Below, piece by piece: positions 9,160 through 16,149 of a stretch of 64,000 bases of DNA (positions are counted from its first letter, which is position 1; each line of letters begins with the position of its first letter). The notes under the pieces were generated by a model, which ran no database searches, was not told where the DNA came from, and saw nothing but the letters and a program-made list of their open reading frames with translations. Position numbers and translations under genes: made by a program. The DNA lies in NCBI GenBank assembly GCA_049642465.1, contig JBAROV010000155.1, positions 1 to 64,000 on the forward strand. Reading direction: 5' to 3'. The DNA comes from CAWDPQ01 sp049642465 (lineage in GTDB: Bacteria; Acidobacteriota; Vicinamibacteria; Vicinamibacterales; 2-12-FULL-66-21).

Positions 9160-9984
9160 TCAGTCGGAATACTCCCGTTCAGTCAGTGGCACGACGGCGA
9201 CCGCCGAAGCGGCGAGCCGCGTGCCGTGAGCGGCGTCGAAACCCTGGTCCTCGCGTCCGCTGACGATAGTCACCTCGCGGACCCCTTGTCGTGACGCATA
9301 CCGACAGGCGTTCAGCTTGGCGATCATCCCCGAGTGCGCCGTACCGGCCGCGGTCATTGCGTCGATTTCTTCATCGTCCAGCTCTCCGATCGTTCGGCCC
9401 GCCGCATCGAGCACCCCGGGAGTCGTGCCGGCGACGATCAGTCTGTCGGCGCCAAGTGAGGCGGCCAAATGGGCAGCGAACGTGTCGGCGTTGACGTTCA
9501 GCAATACACCCTCAGTGGTTGTCCCAATGCTCGCAATAACAGGGACGTATCCAAGGCGCAATAAATCCGACATGAGGTCGGTGTTGCACGACATGGGTTC
9601 CCCGACGAGACCGAGATCGACGAGTTCACCCGACTGGGTTCGAATTGGCGCCGAGCGGACGCACAGGCCGAGCTGCGCGTCAGCCCCGGTGAGACCGACG
9701 GCCTTGCCGCCGGCGGCGTTGACCGCCGCCACCAGCTGCGTGTTCGTGCGGCCGGCCAACACGGTGATGACCGCGTCCAACGTGTCGCGGTCTGTCACGC
9801 GTAGTCCATCGGCAAAGCGTGAGGTGAGCCCGCGATTCCGGAGTTCGGCGTCAATCGCACGGCCTCCGCCGTGCACCACGGCCACCGCATCACCAGACGC
9901 AAGCCGTACGATCCGTTCCGCGGCAACGCTGACTGCAGCCGCATCCTCGAGCAGCTCCCCACCAAGCTTGAGCACCGTCGTCAA
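9160..9984 (-). CDS. argB: N-acetylglutamate kinase
   Basis: ArgB phosphorylates N-acetylglutamate with ATP. The 274-aa amino-acid-kinase fold has VLKLGGELLED at the N-terminus, VVHGGGRAID, NTQLVAAVNAAGGKAVGLTGADA and a C-terminal SGMIAKLNACRYAS with the Lys that contacts phosphate. The start is a TTG at 9984 overlapping the argC stop (TTGA), with a GGTGGGG Shine-Dalgarno-like stretch 5 nt upstream; a GTG three codons later is an alternative. The sequence lacks the extra N-terminal helix that marks hexameric, arginine-inhibited kinases, so it is probably the E. coli-like, arginine-insensitive dimer. Regulation would then fall on the N-acetyltransferase and ArgR. Confidence 0.95.
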   Translation of the reverse strand: MTTVLKLGGELLEDAAAVSVAAERIVRLASGDAVAVVHGGGRAIDAELRNRGLTSRFADGLRVTDRDTLDAVITVLAGRTNTQLVAAVNAAGGKAVGLTGADAQLGLCVRSAPIRTQSGELVDLGLVGEPMSCNTDLMSDLLRLGYVPVIASIGTTTEGVLLNVNADTFAAHLAASLGADRLIVAGTTPGVLDAAGRTIGELDDEEIDAMTAAGTAHSGMIAKLNACRYASRQGVREVTIVSGREDQGFDAAHGTRLAASAVAVVPLTEREYSD

Positions 9985-10976
9985 TCGAGCCCCACCGTTT
10001 CGTCAAAGCCAAACGCGACGTTGAAGTTCTGGATGGCCTGGCCTGCCGCTCCCTTTACCAGGTTGTCAATGCAGGCCACCATCACCACCTGCCGTCCGTC
10101 GGGGCCAATCCGCCAGCCGATGTCGCAGAAGTTCGTGTAGGCGACGTGCTTGATCTCCGGCAGATCCGAGCCGGTCAGCCGGACGAATGCCGAGTCCGCG
10201 TACGCGTGCGCGAGCACGCGTTCGATGTCCGTTCCGCTAACTCCGGGCTTCAAACGGATGTAAATCGTTTCCAGAATCCCGCGGTCGAGCGGCACGAGGT
10301 GCGGCACGAACGTGACCGGCATTCCGACTTCTTGCTCTATTTCGGCCGCATGACGGTGCGCAAACACGCCGTACGCCGCAATGCTGCCGTGGCGTTCCGA
10401 GAAATGTGTCCGCTCGGTTGGCTTCTTGCCGGCGCCTGAAACACCGGATTTTGCGTCGATGATCACGCCGGGCTCGACCAGACCAGCGGCGGTCAGCGGC
10501 TGCAGGGCCAGAATCGCCGCGGTTGGATAGCAGCCAGCGCACGCGACGAGTTTGGCCGTGACCAGCTCCTCTCGATACCGTTCGGTCAAGCCGTACGTCA
10601 CCGGGACTGAGGAGGAGCGCGAGTCGGGATACCAACGCTCTCGCACTTCCGACTCCCGCAACCGATACGCGCCGGACAGATCGAACACGCGCGCCCCTTT
10701 CGACGCGATCGTTGGACCAAGTTCGGCAGACAACGTTTCGGGTAGCGCCAGAAAGACGGCATCCCGTTGCGCCAACGCCTCCACGTCGAGCGGTTGCACC
10801 GGCTCGTCCCAGATTCGGGCCAGGGCGGGGATGCGACGCGCCTCAGATGCGCTCGACGCCATCGCGACCGTCAGTTCCGCCCCCGGATGCCGCGCGAGGC
10901 GGCGCACCAGTTCGATCCCGGCATAGCCGGTCGCGCCAGCAACCCCCACGGTGACCCTCGAATGCTTATTCACCAA
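9981..10976 (-). CDS. argC: N-acetyl-gamma-glutamyl-phosphate reductase
   Basis: ArgC reduces N-acetylglutamyl phosphate with NADPH. The sequence shows GVAGATGYAGIELVRRLARHPG (Rossmann motif), the catalytic cysteine in VACAGCYPTAAILAL near residue 150, SGVSGAGKKPTE and FVPHLVPLDRGI. The start is uncertain. TTG at 10976 or GTG at 10973 would lie almost at the transcription start predicted from the -10 at 10985-10990. GTG at 10949 has a GAGG 6 nt upstream and would give a ~29-nt leader, at the cost of a slightly short first beta strand. It heads the arg operon, is divergent from argR and is expected to be ArgR-repressed through the ARG-box-like sites at its promoter. Confidence 0.94.
   Translation of the reverse strand: MVNKHSRVTVGVAGATGYAGIELVRRLARHPGAELTVAMASSASEARRIPALARIWDEPVQPLDVEALAQRDAVFLALPETLSAELGPTIASKGARVFDLSGAYRLRESEVRERWYPDSRSSSVPVTYGLTERYREELVTAKLVACAGCYPTAAILALQPLTAAGLVEPGVIIDAKSGVSGAGKKPTERTHFSERHGSIAAYGVFAHRHAAEIEQEVGMPVTFVPHLVPLDRGILETIYIRLKPGVSGTDIERVLAHAYADSAFVRLTGSDLPEIKHVAYTNFCDIGWRIGPDGRQVVMVACIDNLVKGAAGQAIQNFNVAFGFDETVGLD
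10959..10972. promoter_or_regulatory. ARG-box-like site 1 (downstream half-site pair)
   Basis: CGAATGCTTATTCA matches the ArgR consensus TGAATAATTATTCA at 11 of 14 positions by eye. It overlaps the 5' end of argC as drawn from 10976, or its leader if translation starts at 10949. Its centre is 20 bp from the second site at 10979-10992, about two helical turns, the tandem arrangement bound by an ArgR hexamer in E. coli. argR being the divergent neighbour supports the call. Confidence 0.75.
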
Positions 10977-10978
10977 GA

Positions 10979-10992
10979 TGAATAGTTATACA
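10979..10992. promoter_or_regulatory. ARG-box-like site 2 over the argC -10
   Basis: TGAATAGTTATACA matches the ArgR consensus at 12 of 14 positions. It covers the argC -10 hexamer (10985-10990), so an ArgR-arginine complex bound here would block RNA polymerase. Together with 10959-10972 it forms a tandem operator. This is sequence matching to the known enterobacterial/Bacillus ArgR consensus; binding is inferred. Confidence 0.8.
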
Positions 10993-11013
10993 GGAAAGAC
11001 CCGCTTCAGTCAA
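10985..11013 (-). promoter_or_regulatory. argC operon promoter
   Basis: On the minus strand, TTGACT (11013-11008) and TATAAC (10990-10985) are separated by exactly 17 bp, a near-ideal housekeeping-sigma promoter. Transcription should start near 10978. The -10 lies inside an ARG-box-like palindrome. Confidence 0.75.
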
Positions 11014-11025
11014 CAACTTACGCAG

Positions 11026-11053
11026 ATCATATGCCTATCAGCTTGCATATGAT
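11026..11053. promoter_or_regulatory. Perfect 9-bp inverted repeat upstream of argR
   Basis: ATCATATGC (11026-11034) and GCATATGAT (11045-11053) are exact reverse complements with a 10-bp spacer. The repeat ends 1 bp before the putative argR -10 (11055-11060) and covers the -35 position, so it is placed like an operator for argR itself. It does not match the ARG-box consensus well, so it may bind ArgR in another register or a different regulator. Confidence 0.5.
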
Positions 11054-11054
11054 G

Positions 11055-11060
11055 TATACT
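11055..11060 (+). promoter_or_regulatory. Putative -10 of argR
   Basis: TATACT lies 20 nt before the ATG at 11080 and would start transcription near 11067. No good -35 is visible 16-18 bp upstream, where the inverted repeat lies instead, so activity may depend on a bound factor. Confidence 0.45.
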
Positions 11061-11079
11061 CGGAATGTCAGCCACGAGC

Positions 11080-11535
11080 ATGAAGGCGTACCGGCAGTCG
11101 TTGATTCTCGAACTCATTGATCACCAAGCAGTTACGAGCCAGGAAGGGCTGAGGAGACTGCTGGAGGAACGGGGGGTGACCGCCACCCAGGCGACGCTAT
11201 CGCGGGACATTCGCGACCTGGGATTGGTCAAACGCGCCCCCGACGGAGCGTATCGACGGCCGGAAGCGGTGGCGGCGAGCGCAACCGCAGACGAAGAAAC
11301 AGTCGCGCAGGCCGTCACCGATTACCTGCGACGACACGAGGTCGTGGCCCAGATGCTGGTTCTCAAGACCGACACGGGTCAGGCCCAACCGCTTGCTGTC
11401 GCGCTCGACCGGGGTCAGTTGCCGGAGGTCGTCGGCACGATTGCCGGCGACGACACCATCCTCGTGATCTGCCGAACGCCTGATGCAGCTCAGGCGATGG
11501 ATCGCCGTCTCGGTACGTGGCTGCTGCAGGGATGA
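11080..11535 (+). CDS. argR: Arginine repressor ArgR
   Basis: A 151-aa ArgR/AhrC family regulator. The N-terminal winged helix carries GVTATQATLSRDIRDLGLVK (DNA recognition), and the C-terminal hexamerisation and arginine-binding domain contains GTIAGDDTILVICRTPDAAQ with the Asp-Asp pair that binds arginine. I chose ATG 11080 over the ATG at 11065 because the only good -10 (11055-11060) would start RNA at about 11067, and because Bacillus-type ArgR proteins begin this close to the first helix. It is divergent from argC and overlaps the argG-like start by 4 nt, so it is cotranscribed with argG-like and argH. It probably represses argC and perhaps its own unit. Confidence 0.93.
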   Translation: MKAYRQSLILELIDHQAVTSQEGLRRLLEERGVTATQATLSRDIRDLGLVKRAPDGAYRRPEAVAASATADEETVAQAVTDYLRRHEVVAQMLVLKTDTGQAQPLAVALDRGQLPEVVGTIAGDDTILVICRTPDAAQAMDRRLGTWLLQG

Positions 11536-12560
11536 AGGAGATCGCCGAATTGACCAACTCCTCGAAGGATCGCATCGTGCTCGCCTATTCGGGCGGCTTG
11601 CAGTCCGCGGCCGCAATTCCGTGGTTGAGGGAGAACTTCGACGCGGACGTGGTGACCCTCACGCTCGACGTCGGTCAGGGGACCGAGTTGACGGCGGTTC
11701 GCGAGCGCGCGCTTGCGGCGGGAGCGATCAGGGCGCACGTCATCGAAGCGCGGGACGAGTTGGTACGCGACTACGTTCTTCCTTCACTGCAAGCGGGTGC
11801 CCTCTACGAAGGCAGTTTTCCGCTCGCACGAGCGCTTGCGCAGGCCCTCCTTGCAAAACGGCTCGTCGATCTCGCCGGCATGGAGGGAGCCGTGGCCGTC
11901 GCTCACGCATCGCGTGACAATCCGTCCTTGCTTGACGTCGCGATTCATGCGCTTGCGCCGTCGCTGCGAGTGATTGTGGCGGAACTGCCGCCAGGTTCTC
12001 CCGATGGACGTGCCGTGGATGTGAATCTGTGGGGTCGAACAATCGACTGGGAAAGAGACCTGGACGCTGCCCCGTACACACTGACACGCGCGGTCAACGA
12101 CTGTCCTGAGGAACCGGCATTCATCGAGATCGAGGTTGACGATGGCGTGCCCGTTCGTGCGAATGGAATTGAGATGCCGATGCTCGAGCTTGTCGAAAGT
12201 CTCGAGATTATTGCCGGCGCCCATGGCGTCGGACGCGTCGAAGGAAGCGGCGGCACATTGCGGATCGTCGAAGAGGCCCCCGCAGCCGTCGTACTGCACA
12301 CAGCCCTCCGTCACCTCGAAAGCGGCGTCCTTCCCACTGAGGTGAGGCGAGTGAAGAACGGTCTCGCGCGCACGTATGCGAATCTTATTTTTCGGGGTAG
12401 CTGGCACTCGCCCGCCCGCGAGGCCCTGCATGCATTCGTGCGTGAGCTTCAGCCGCGGCTCACCGGCTCTGTTCGCGTCGAGCTCTTCAAGGGCAATTGC
12501 CGAATCCTCGAAGCGGGTGCCCTGAGCGAACGAGAGCGAGTCGAAGGAATAGTGTCCTGA
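11532..12560 (+). CDS. Degenerate argininosuccinate synthase-like protein
   Basis: Position (argR-x-argH) and overall alignment show homology to ArgG: VLAYSGGLQSAAA, LDVGQGTELTAVRERAL, LYEGSFPLARALAQALLAKRLV, NLWGRTID and the C-terminal TGSVRVELFKGNCRI. But it has only 342 aa instead of ~400. The PP-loop SGGLDT reads SGGLQS. The family's ATGKGNDQVRFE, which binds aspartate and citrulline, is replaced by AHASRDNPSLLDVAI. The PYSxDxN segment is shortened, and the Glu/Tyr region before TPGG is deleted. By known ArgG structures almost every substrate contact is gone, so it is probably not a working synthase. The start ATG 11532 overlaps the argR stop; a TTG at 11550 with AAGGAG 9 nt upstream is an alternative. 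The frame is intact, arguing for selection on some other role. Confidence 0.8.
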   Translation: MKEIAELTNSSKDRIVLAYSGGLQSAAAIPWLRENFDADVVTLTLDVGQGTELTAVRERALAAGAIRAHVIEARDELVRDYVLPSLQAGALYEGSFPLARALAQALLAKRLVDLAGMEGAVAVAHASRDNPSLLDVAIHALAPSLRVIVAELPPGSPDGRAVDVNLWGRTIDWERDLDAAPYTLTRAVNDCPEEPAFIEIEVDDGVPVRANGIEMPMLELVESLEIIAGAHGVGRVEGSGGTLRIVEEAPAAVVLHTALRHLESGVLPTEVRRVKNGLARTYANLIFRGSWHSPAREALHAFVRELQPRLTGSVRVELFKGNCRILEAGALSERERVEGIVS

Positions 12561-13948
12561 TGGCGCATCTGTGGTCCGGACGGTTCGACGAAGACCCTGA
12601 CGCGGAGTTGCTGCAGTTCGGCGCGTCCTTCAGATTCGACCGGCGGCTATTCGAGGACGACGTGCGCGGCAGTCTGGCATGGGCTGACGCGCTCGCGGCT
12701 GCCGGGGTGCTGAGCGAGGCCGACGCGACGTCGATCCGGGCAGGACTGAACGAGATCCTCGAACGCGCGCGAATCGACCCGGCATTCTTCGATTCAGAGC
12801 TCGCCCACCGAGACGAGGACGTGCATTCCTTTGTCGAACGAGAGCTGGTATCACGCGTTGGCGATGCCGGCCGCCGCCTTCACACAGGCAGATCGCGCAA
12901 CGAACAGGTCGCTCTCGACCTTCGTCTCTACCTCAAGCGTCGAATTCCGCTCCTGCAGCAATCAATTGTCGCAGTCGTTGGAACACTGGCCGATCGTGCC
13001 GAGGCGAGTGGCAGCGCCTTGATGCCTTCGTATACCCATCTTCGACGCGCCCAGCCGATTCTCGTGGCGCACTTCTTTCTCTCGCACGCTGCGGCGTTGC
13101 GCCGCGATCACGCACGGTTGGGATGGGTGCTTCAGGAAATCGATGAAATGCCGCTTGGATCCGGCGCGGTTGCCGGCGCGAGTTACCCGGTCGACGTCAG
13201 GGCTCTTGCGAAGCGCCTCGGCTTCTCACGCATCGTGGCCAACAGCATTGATGCGACCGGGGGACGCGATTTCGTGGCGTCGTTCCTCTATGCGTGTGCG
13301 ATGGCGATGGTCCACGTCAGCAGGCTTGCCGAGGATCTGATCCTGTTCACGTCGGAGGAGTTCGCCTTTTTCGATCTCGCCGACTCCGCTGCAACCGGCA
13401 GCAGTCTCATGCCGCAGAAGAAGAACCCCGATCCGTTGGAACTGTCCCGCGGAAAGGCCGGCCGCGCGATCGGCCGTCTTGCCGGGTGGCTGGCGACGAT
13501 GAAGGGATTGCCGATCGGCTACAGCAAAGATCTGCAGGAAGACAAAGAAGCGGTGTTCGATTCCGAAGACACGCTGCTCGGCTCCGTGAAAGCGGTGCGC
13601 GCGGTCGTACAGGGCGTGACCCTGAATCAGCAAGTCACGCAAGCCGCCGCGTCGGGTCTCCTGCTCGCCACGGATGTCGCCGATTACCTCGTGCGAAAGG
13701 GCATGCCGTTCCGTGACGCGCACGAGACGGTAGGAGGATTGGTCCGTCAGCTCGTTCGCGACCGTCGAAGCTTTGATTCGTTGAGCCTCGACGAGTGGCG
13801 CTCGTTCTCCCCCCTTTTCGCAGCGGATGTGCACGAGTCGATTTCCGCTACCGCATCGGTCTCGAAGAAAACGACGCCGCAGTCAACACGACCGGAATCG
13901 GTGGCTGCGGCGCTCGAGGAGCTGCGTGCGTGGGTCAAGAAACTCTGA
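12560..13948 (+). CDS. argH: Argininosuccinate lyase
   Basis: ArgH splits argininosuccinate into arginine and fumarate. The 462-aa protein begins at ATG 12560, sharing one base with the preceding stop (TGATG). The superfamily signature GSSLMPQKKNPD (~281-292) with the catalytic Ser, the catalytic His in YTHLRRAQPI and the C-terminal helices are intact. Small departures are HTGRSRNEQVALD (usually NDQVATD), THLRRAQ (usually HLQRAQ) and NSIDATGGRDF (usually SDRDF). These suggest a divergent but probably active lyase. Note that its expected substrate source, the adjacent ArgG-like protein, looks inactive, so a second argG elsewhere in the genome is implied. Confidence 0.93.
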   Translation: MAHLWSGRFDEDPDAELLQFGASFRFDRRLFEDDVRGSLAWADALAAAGVLSEADATSIRAGLNEILERARIDPAFFDSELAHRDEDVHSFVERELVSRVGDAGRRLHTGRSRNEQVALDLRLYLKRRIPLLQQSIVAVVGTLADRAEASGSALMPSYTHLRRAQPILVAHFFLSHAAALRRDHARLGWVLQEIDEMPLGSGAVAGASYPVDVRALAKRLGFSRIVANSIDATGGRDFVASFLYACAMAMVHVSRLAEDLILFTSEEFAFFDLADSAATGSSLMPQKKNPDPLELSRGKAGRAIGRLAGWLATMKGLPIGYSKDLQEDKEAVFDSEDTLLGSVKAVRAVVQGVTLNQQVTQAAASGLLLATDVADYLVRKGMPFRDAHETVGGLVRQLVRDRRSFDSLSLDEWRSFSPLFAADVHESISATASVSKKTTPQSTRPESVAAALEELRAWVKKL

Positions 13949-13985
13949 CCTGCTGTAAAGACGCACGGCGGCCGAATGACCGTTG

Positions 13986-14597
13986 CTAAAACCGGAACGT
14001 CAGGCCAACCGAACCACGCCAGAATTTGAAGTCGCTCAATCCAATATCGAAGTCATCGTCCGCCTCGTGGTCCTGGAGCGAACGGAAGTAGCGAATATCG
14101 GCCCGCAGGCCCACGCTGTCGCTGAAGAATCCCATGACTCCGCCGCCGAGGTTGAAGCCCCAGTCAGTACTCGACACGTCGAAGAGGTCTCTGGCGTGCT
14201 GCGCGCGTGTTTTGATGATTCCGACGCCCCCGAGCACGTAGGGACGAACACTCGCGCCTGAGTGCATGCCGAGCGTCAGGTTCGCCATCAACGTCGTCAC
14301 GTTGTTGTCGCCGAATTCGAAGTCGCCGCCGCCGGTGGTGTTCTCGAAGAAATTGGGTGACCAGCCGAAGTCGATTTCGAAGCCAGCCGTTCCCTCGCCC
14401 ATCGCGAGCGATGCACCAAAGTTCCCGCGTTTCTCGAACTCGTCGTCAAAGTCCCCGACGTCTCCAAATGTCGCCGAGCCGCCCCAGTTCATTCCTGCAA
14501 ACGGCGTAAATAGCCATTCCGCTGACGCCCGTGACGGCGCACACACGACCAGGGTGCCGGCCAGAATCGTCACCGCGAGCCATTTCTGCATTCTCAT
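13986..14597 (-). CDS. Outer-membrane beta-barrel protein
   Basis: A 203-aa protein starting at ATG 14597 with GGAGAG 4-6 nt upstream. Residues 1-25 are a signal peptide (QKWLAVTILAGTLVVCA then APSRASA). The rest is alternating, Gly/aromatic-rich beta sequence ending in GSVGLTFRF; the terminal Phe after alternating hydrophobics is the classic outer-membrane insertion signal. It resembles 8-stranded OmpW/OmpX-like barrels (outer membrane protein beta-barrel domain). The loops are rich in Asp (DVGDFDDEFE, HEADDDFDIG). No function can be named. It converges with argH, 37 nt away. Confidence 0.85.
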   Translation of the reverse strand: MRMQKWLAVTILAGTLVVCAPSRASAEWLFTPFAGMNWGGSATFGDVGDFDDEFEKRGNFGASLAMGEGTAGFEIDFGWSPNFFENTTGGGDFEFGDNNVTTLMANLTLGMHSGASVRPYVLGGVGIIKTRAQHARDLFDVSSTDWGFNLGGGVMGFFSDSVGLRADIRYFRSLQDHEADDDFDIGLSDFKFWRGSVGLTFRF

Positions 14598-14682
14598 CGG
14601 ACTCTCCGTATCAAAAGCACTCGGCTGCAGGCGGGTTTTGGCAGCCGGAAATAGCCGTGGTGCAAGTGACGTGCCCGCGAGC

Positions 14683-14722
14683 ACTTTGGCACTTTGGCAC
14701 CTAGGCACCTTGGCACCCTGGC
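14683..14722. repeat. Five-unit 8-bp tandem repeat (ACTTTGGC family)
   Basis: Units are ACTTTGGC, ACTTTGGC, ACCTAGGC, ACCTTGGC and ACCCTGGC. The array lies between the decarboxylase stop region and the beta-barrel gene start, in a 130-bp non-coding gap. Substitutions fall only in the middle four positions, keeping AC....GC. Such short arrays recur between genes in acidobacterial genomes; function unknown. Confidence 0.85.
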
Positions 14723-14727
14723 ACTCT

Positions 14728-16149
14728 TTATCGGCGGAGCTCGCAGTTGTACTGCTGGACGAGGGTCCACGCCCGCGCGACGTGGGCTTCGGTCGTCCGG
14801 AGATTCCCGATGGCGAGACGGATGACGAACTGGCCGTTCAGCCGTGTGTGCGACAGGAACACTTCGCCGCTGGCATTCACGGCTTCGAGCAGTTGCTCGT
14901 TGAAACGATCCGATCCGTTCGCGCGGAAGCAGACGACGCTGAACGGCACGGGAGCGACGACGGTGAAATCGGGATGGGCGCTGACCCAGCCCGCGAAGAG
15001 CGTCGCGAGCTGGATGTGATACGCGAGCCGTTCGCGTATCCCCTCGACGCCGAAATGGCGAAGCACCATCCACAACTTCAGCGAACGGAAACGCCGTCCG
15101 AGCTGAATCCCGGTGTCCATCAGGTTCTGCACCGGTGCCGCCTCGGTCGTGCGGAGGTATTCGGGTGTGAGCGAAAACGCCGCACGCAGCGCGTCCATCC
15201 GCCGGCAATACAGGACGCTCAGATCGAAAGGCGTAAACAACCACTTGTGTGGGTTGATCACAACGGAGTCGGCATGCTCGGCGCCCTCGAGAATCCAGCG
15301 GTGATCGGGCAGCATGGCGGCGACGCCGGCGTACGCGGCGTCCACGTGCAGCCAGATCTGCTCCCGGCGGCAGATTGTCGAGATGTCCCGAACCGGATCC
15401 ACGCTCGTCGACGAGGTTGTGCCGACGGTTGCGACGACCGCGAGCGGACGCATTCCTGCGGCGCGATCGCGGGCGATGGCAGCTTCGAGGCGTTCAGGGC
15501 GCAGGCGGTACTCGCCGTCCGCTTCTACATGTCCCACGGCGTCGTGACCGAAACCGAGCAAGATCACCGACTTGTCGATGGACGAGTGCGCGTGCTCCGA
15601 GCAGTAGATGCGAAAGCGTGGCAGATCTCCGCGACCCGCGAGTCCCTGACTGCGAACGTTCGGAACAGCAAGCTCGCGTGCGGCGGCCAGCGCGTGCAGG
15701 CTCGAGACGGATGCCGTGTCGTAGATGACGCCGCCGAAATCATCCGGCAACCCGATCAACTGGCGCAGCCAGCCGAGCGTCACTTCCTCGAGTTCTGTGG
15801 CAGCCGGCGACGTCCGCCACAACATCGCCTGCACGTTCAGTGCAGCCGACAGAAACTCCGCAAGCACGCCGGGCGCGCTTCCCGTGATGGCGAAGTACGC
15901 GAAGAAGCCCGGATGATTCCAGTGCGTGATGCCGGGAAGGATGATTCGCTCGAAATCAGCGAAGATGTCCTCGAAGTTCTCGCCGAGCGCCGGGGCCTCA
16001 CGAGGCAGCGCGTTCCGAACCTCGCCAGGCAGGACTTTGGAGAGAACAGGAAAGCGGTCTGGGGCCCCGAGGTAGTCGGCGATCCAGTCGGAGACACGGT
16101 GGGCCTCCCTGCGGAAGACCTCCGGATCCATGTCGCCGCGGTGTGACAT
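14728..16149 (-). CDS. PLP-dependent group II amino-acid decarboxylase
   Basis: The 473-aa protein matches aromatic-L-amino-acid/tyrosine decarboxylases. It has THWNHPGFFAYFAITGSAPGVLAE, YCSEHAHSSIDKS, LAVVATVGTTSSTSVDPV, HVDAAYAGVA and the Schiff-base lysine in NPHKWLFTPFDLSVLYC near residue 303. Acidic and Tyr residues after the PLP site are as in the family. Substrate (Trp, Tyr, Phe or DOPA) cannot be fixed from sequence; TASVSSLHAL is where the AADC family usually has TSGGSEA/TSTGSEA-like text, so specificity may differ. The ATG at 16149 directly follows the stop of the glycine-zipper protein (TGAATG); an in-frame ATG at codon 7 is possible. Confidence 0.92.
   Translation of the reverse strand: MSHRGDMDPEVFRREAHRVSDWIADYLGAPDRFPVLSKVLPGEVRNALPREAPALGENFEDIFADFERIILPGITHWNHPGFFAYFAITGSAPGVLAEFLSAALNVQAMLWRTSPAATELEEVTLGWLRQLIGLPDDFGGVIYDTASVSSLHALAAARELAVPNVRSQGLAGRGDLPRFRIYCSEHAHSSIDKSVILLGFGHDAVGHVEADGEYRLRPERLEAAIARDRAAGMRPLAVVATVGTTSSTSVDPVRDISTICRREQIWLHVDAAYAGVAAMLPDHRWILEGAEHADSVVINPHKWLFTPFDLSVLYCRRMDALRAAFSLTPEYLRTTEAAPVQNLMDTGIQLGRRFRSLKLWMVLRHFGVEGIRERLAYHIQLATLFAGWVSAHPDFTVVAPVPFSVVCFRANGSDRFNEQLLEAVNASGEVFLSHTRLNGQFVIRLAIGNLRTTEAHVARAWTLVQQYNCELRR

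Noticed and set aside
14683..14722. Possible CRISPR
   Set aside because: Units are 8 bp, contiguous and without spacers; no cas genes are present.
14266..16146. 626-codon plus-strand open frame
   Set aside because: It is antisense to the PLP decarboxylase and the beta-barrel gene, with Arg/His-rich composition typical of the opposite strand of a GC-rich gene and no recognisable domain.
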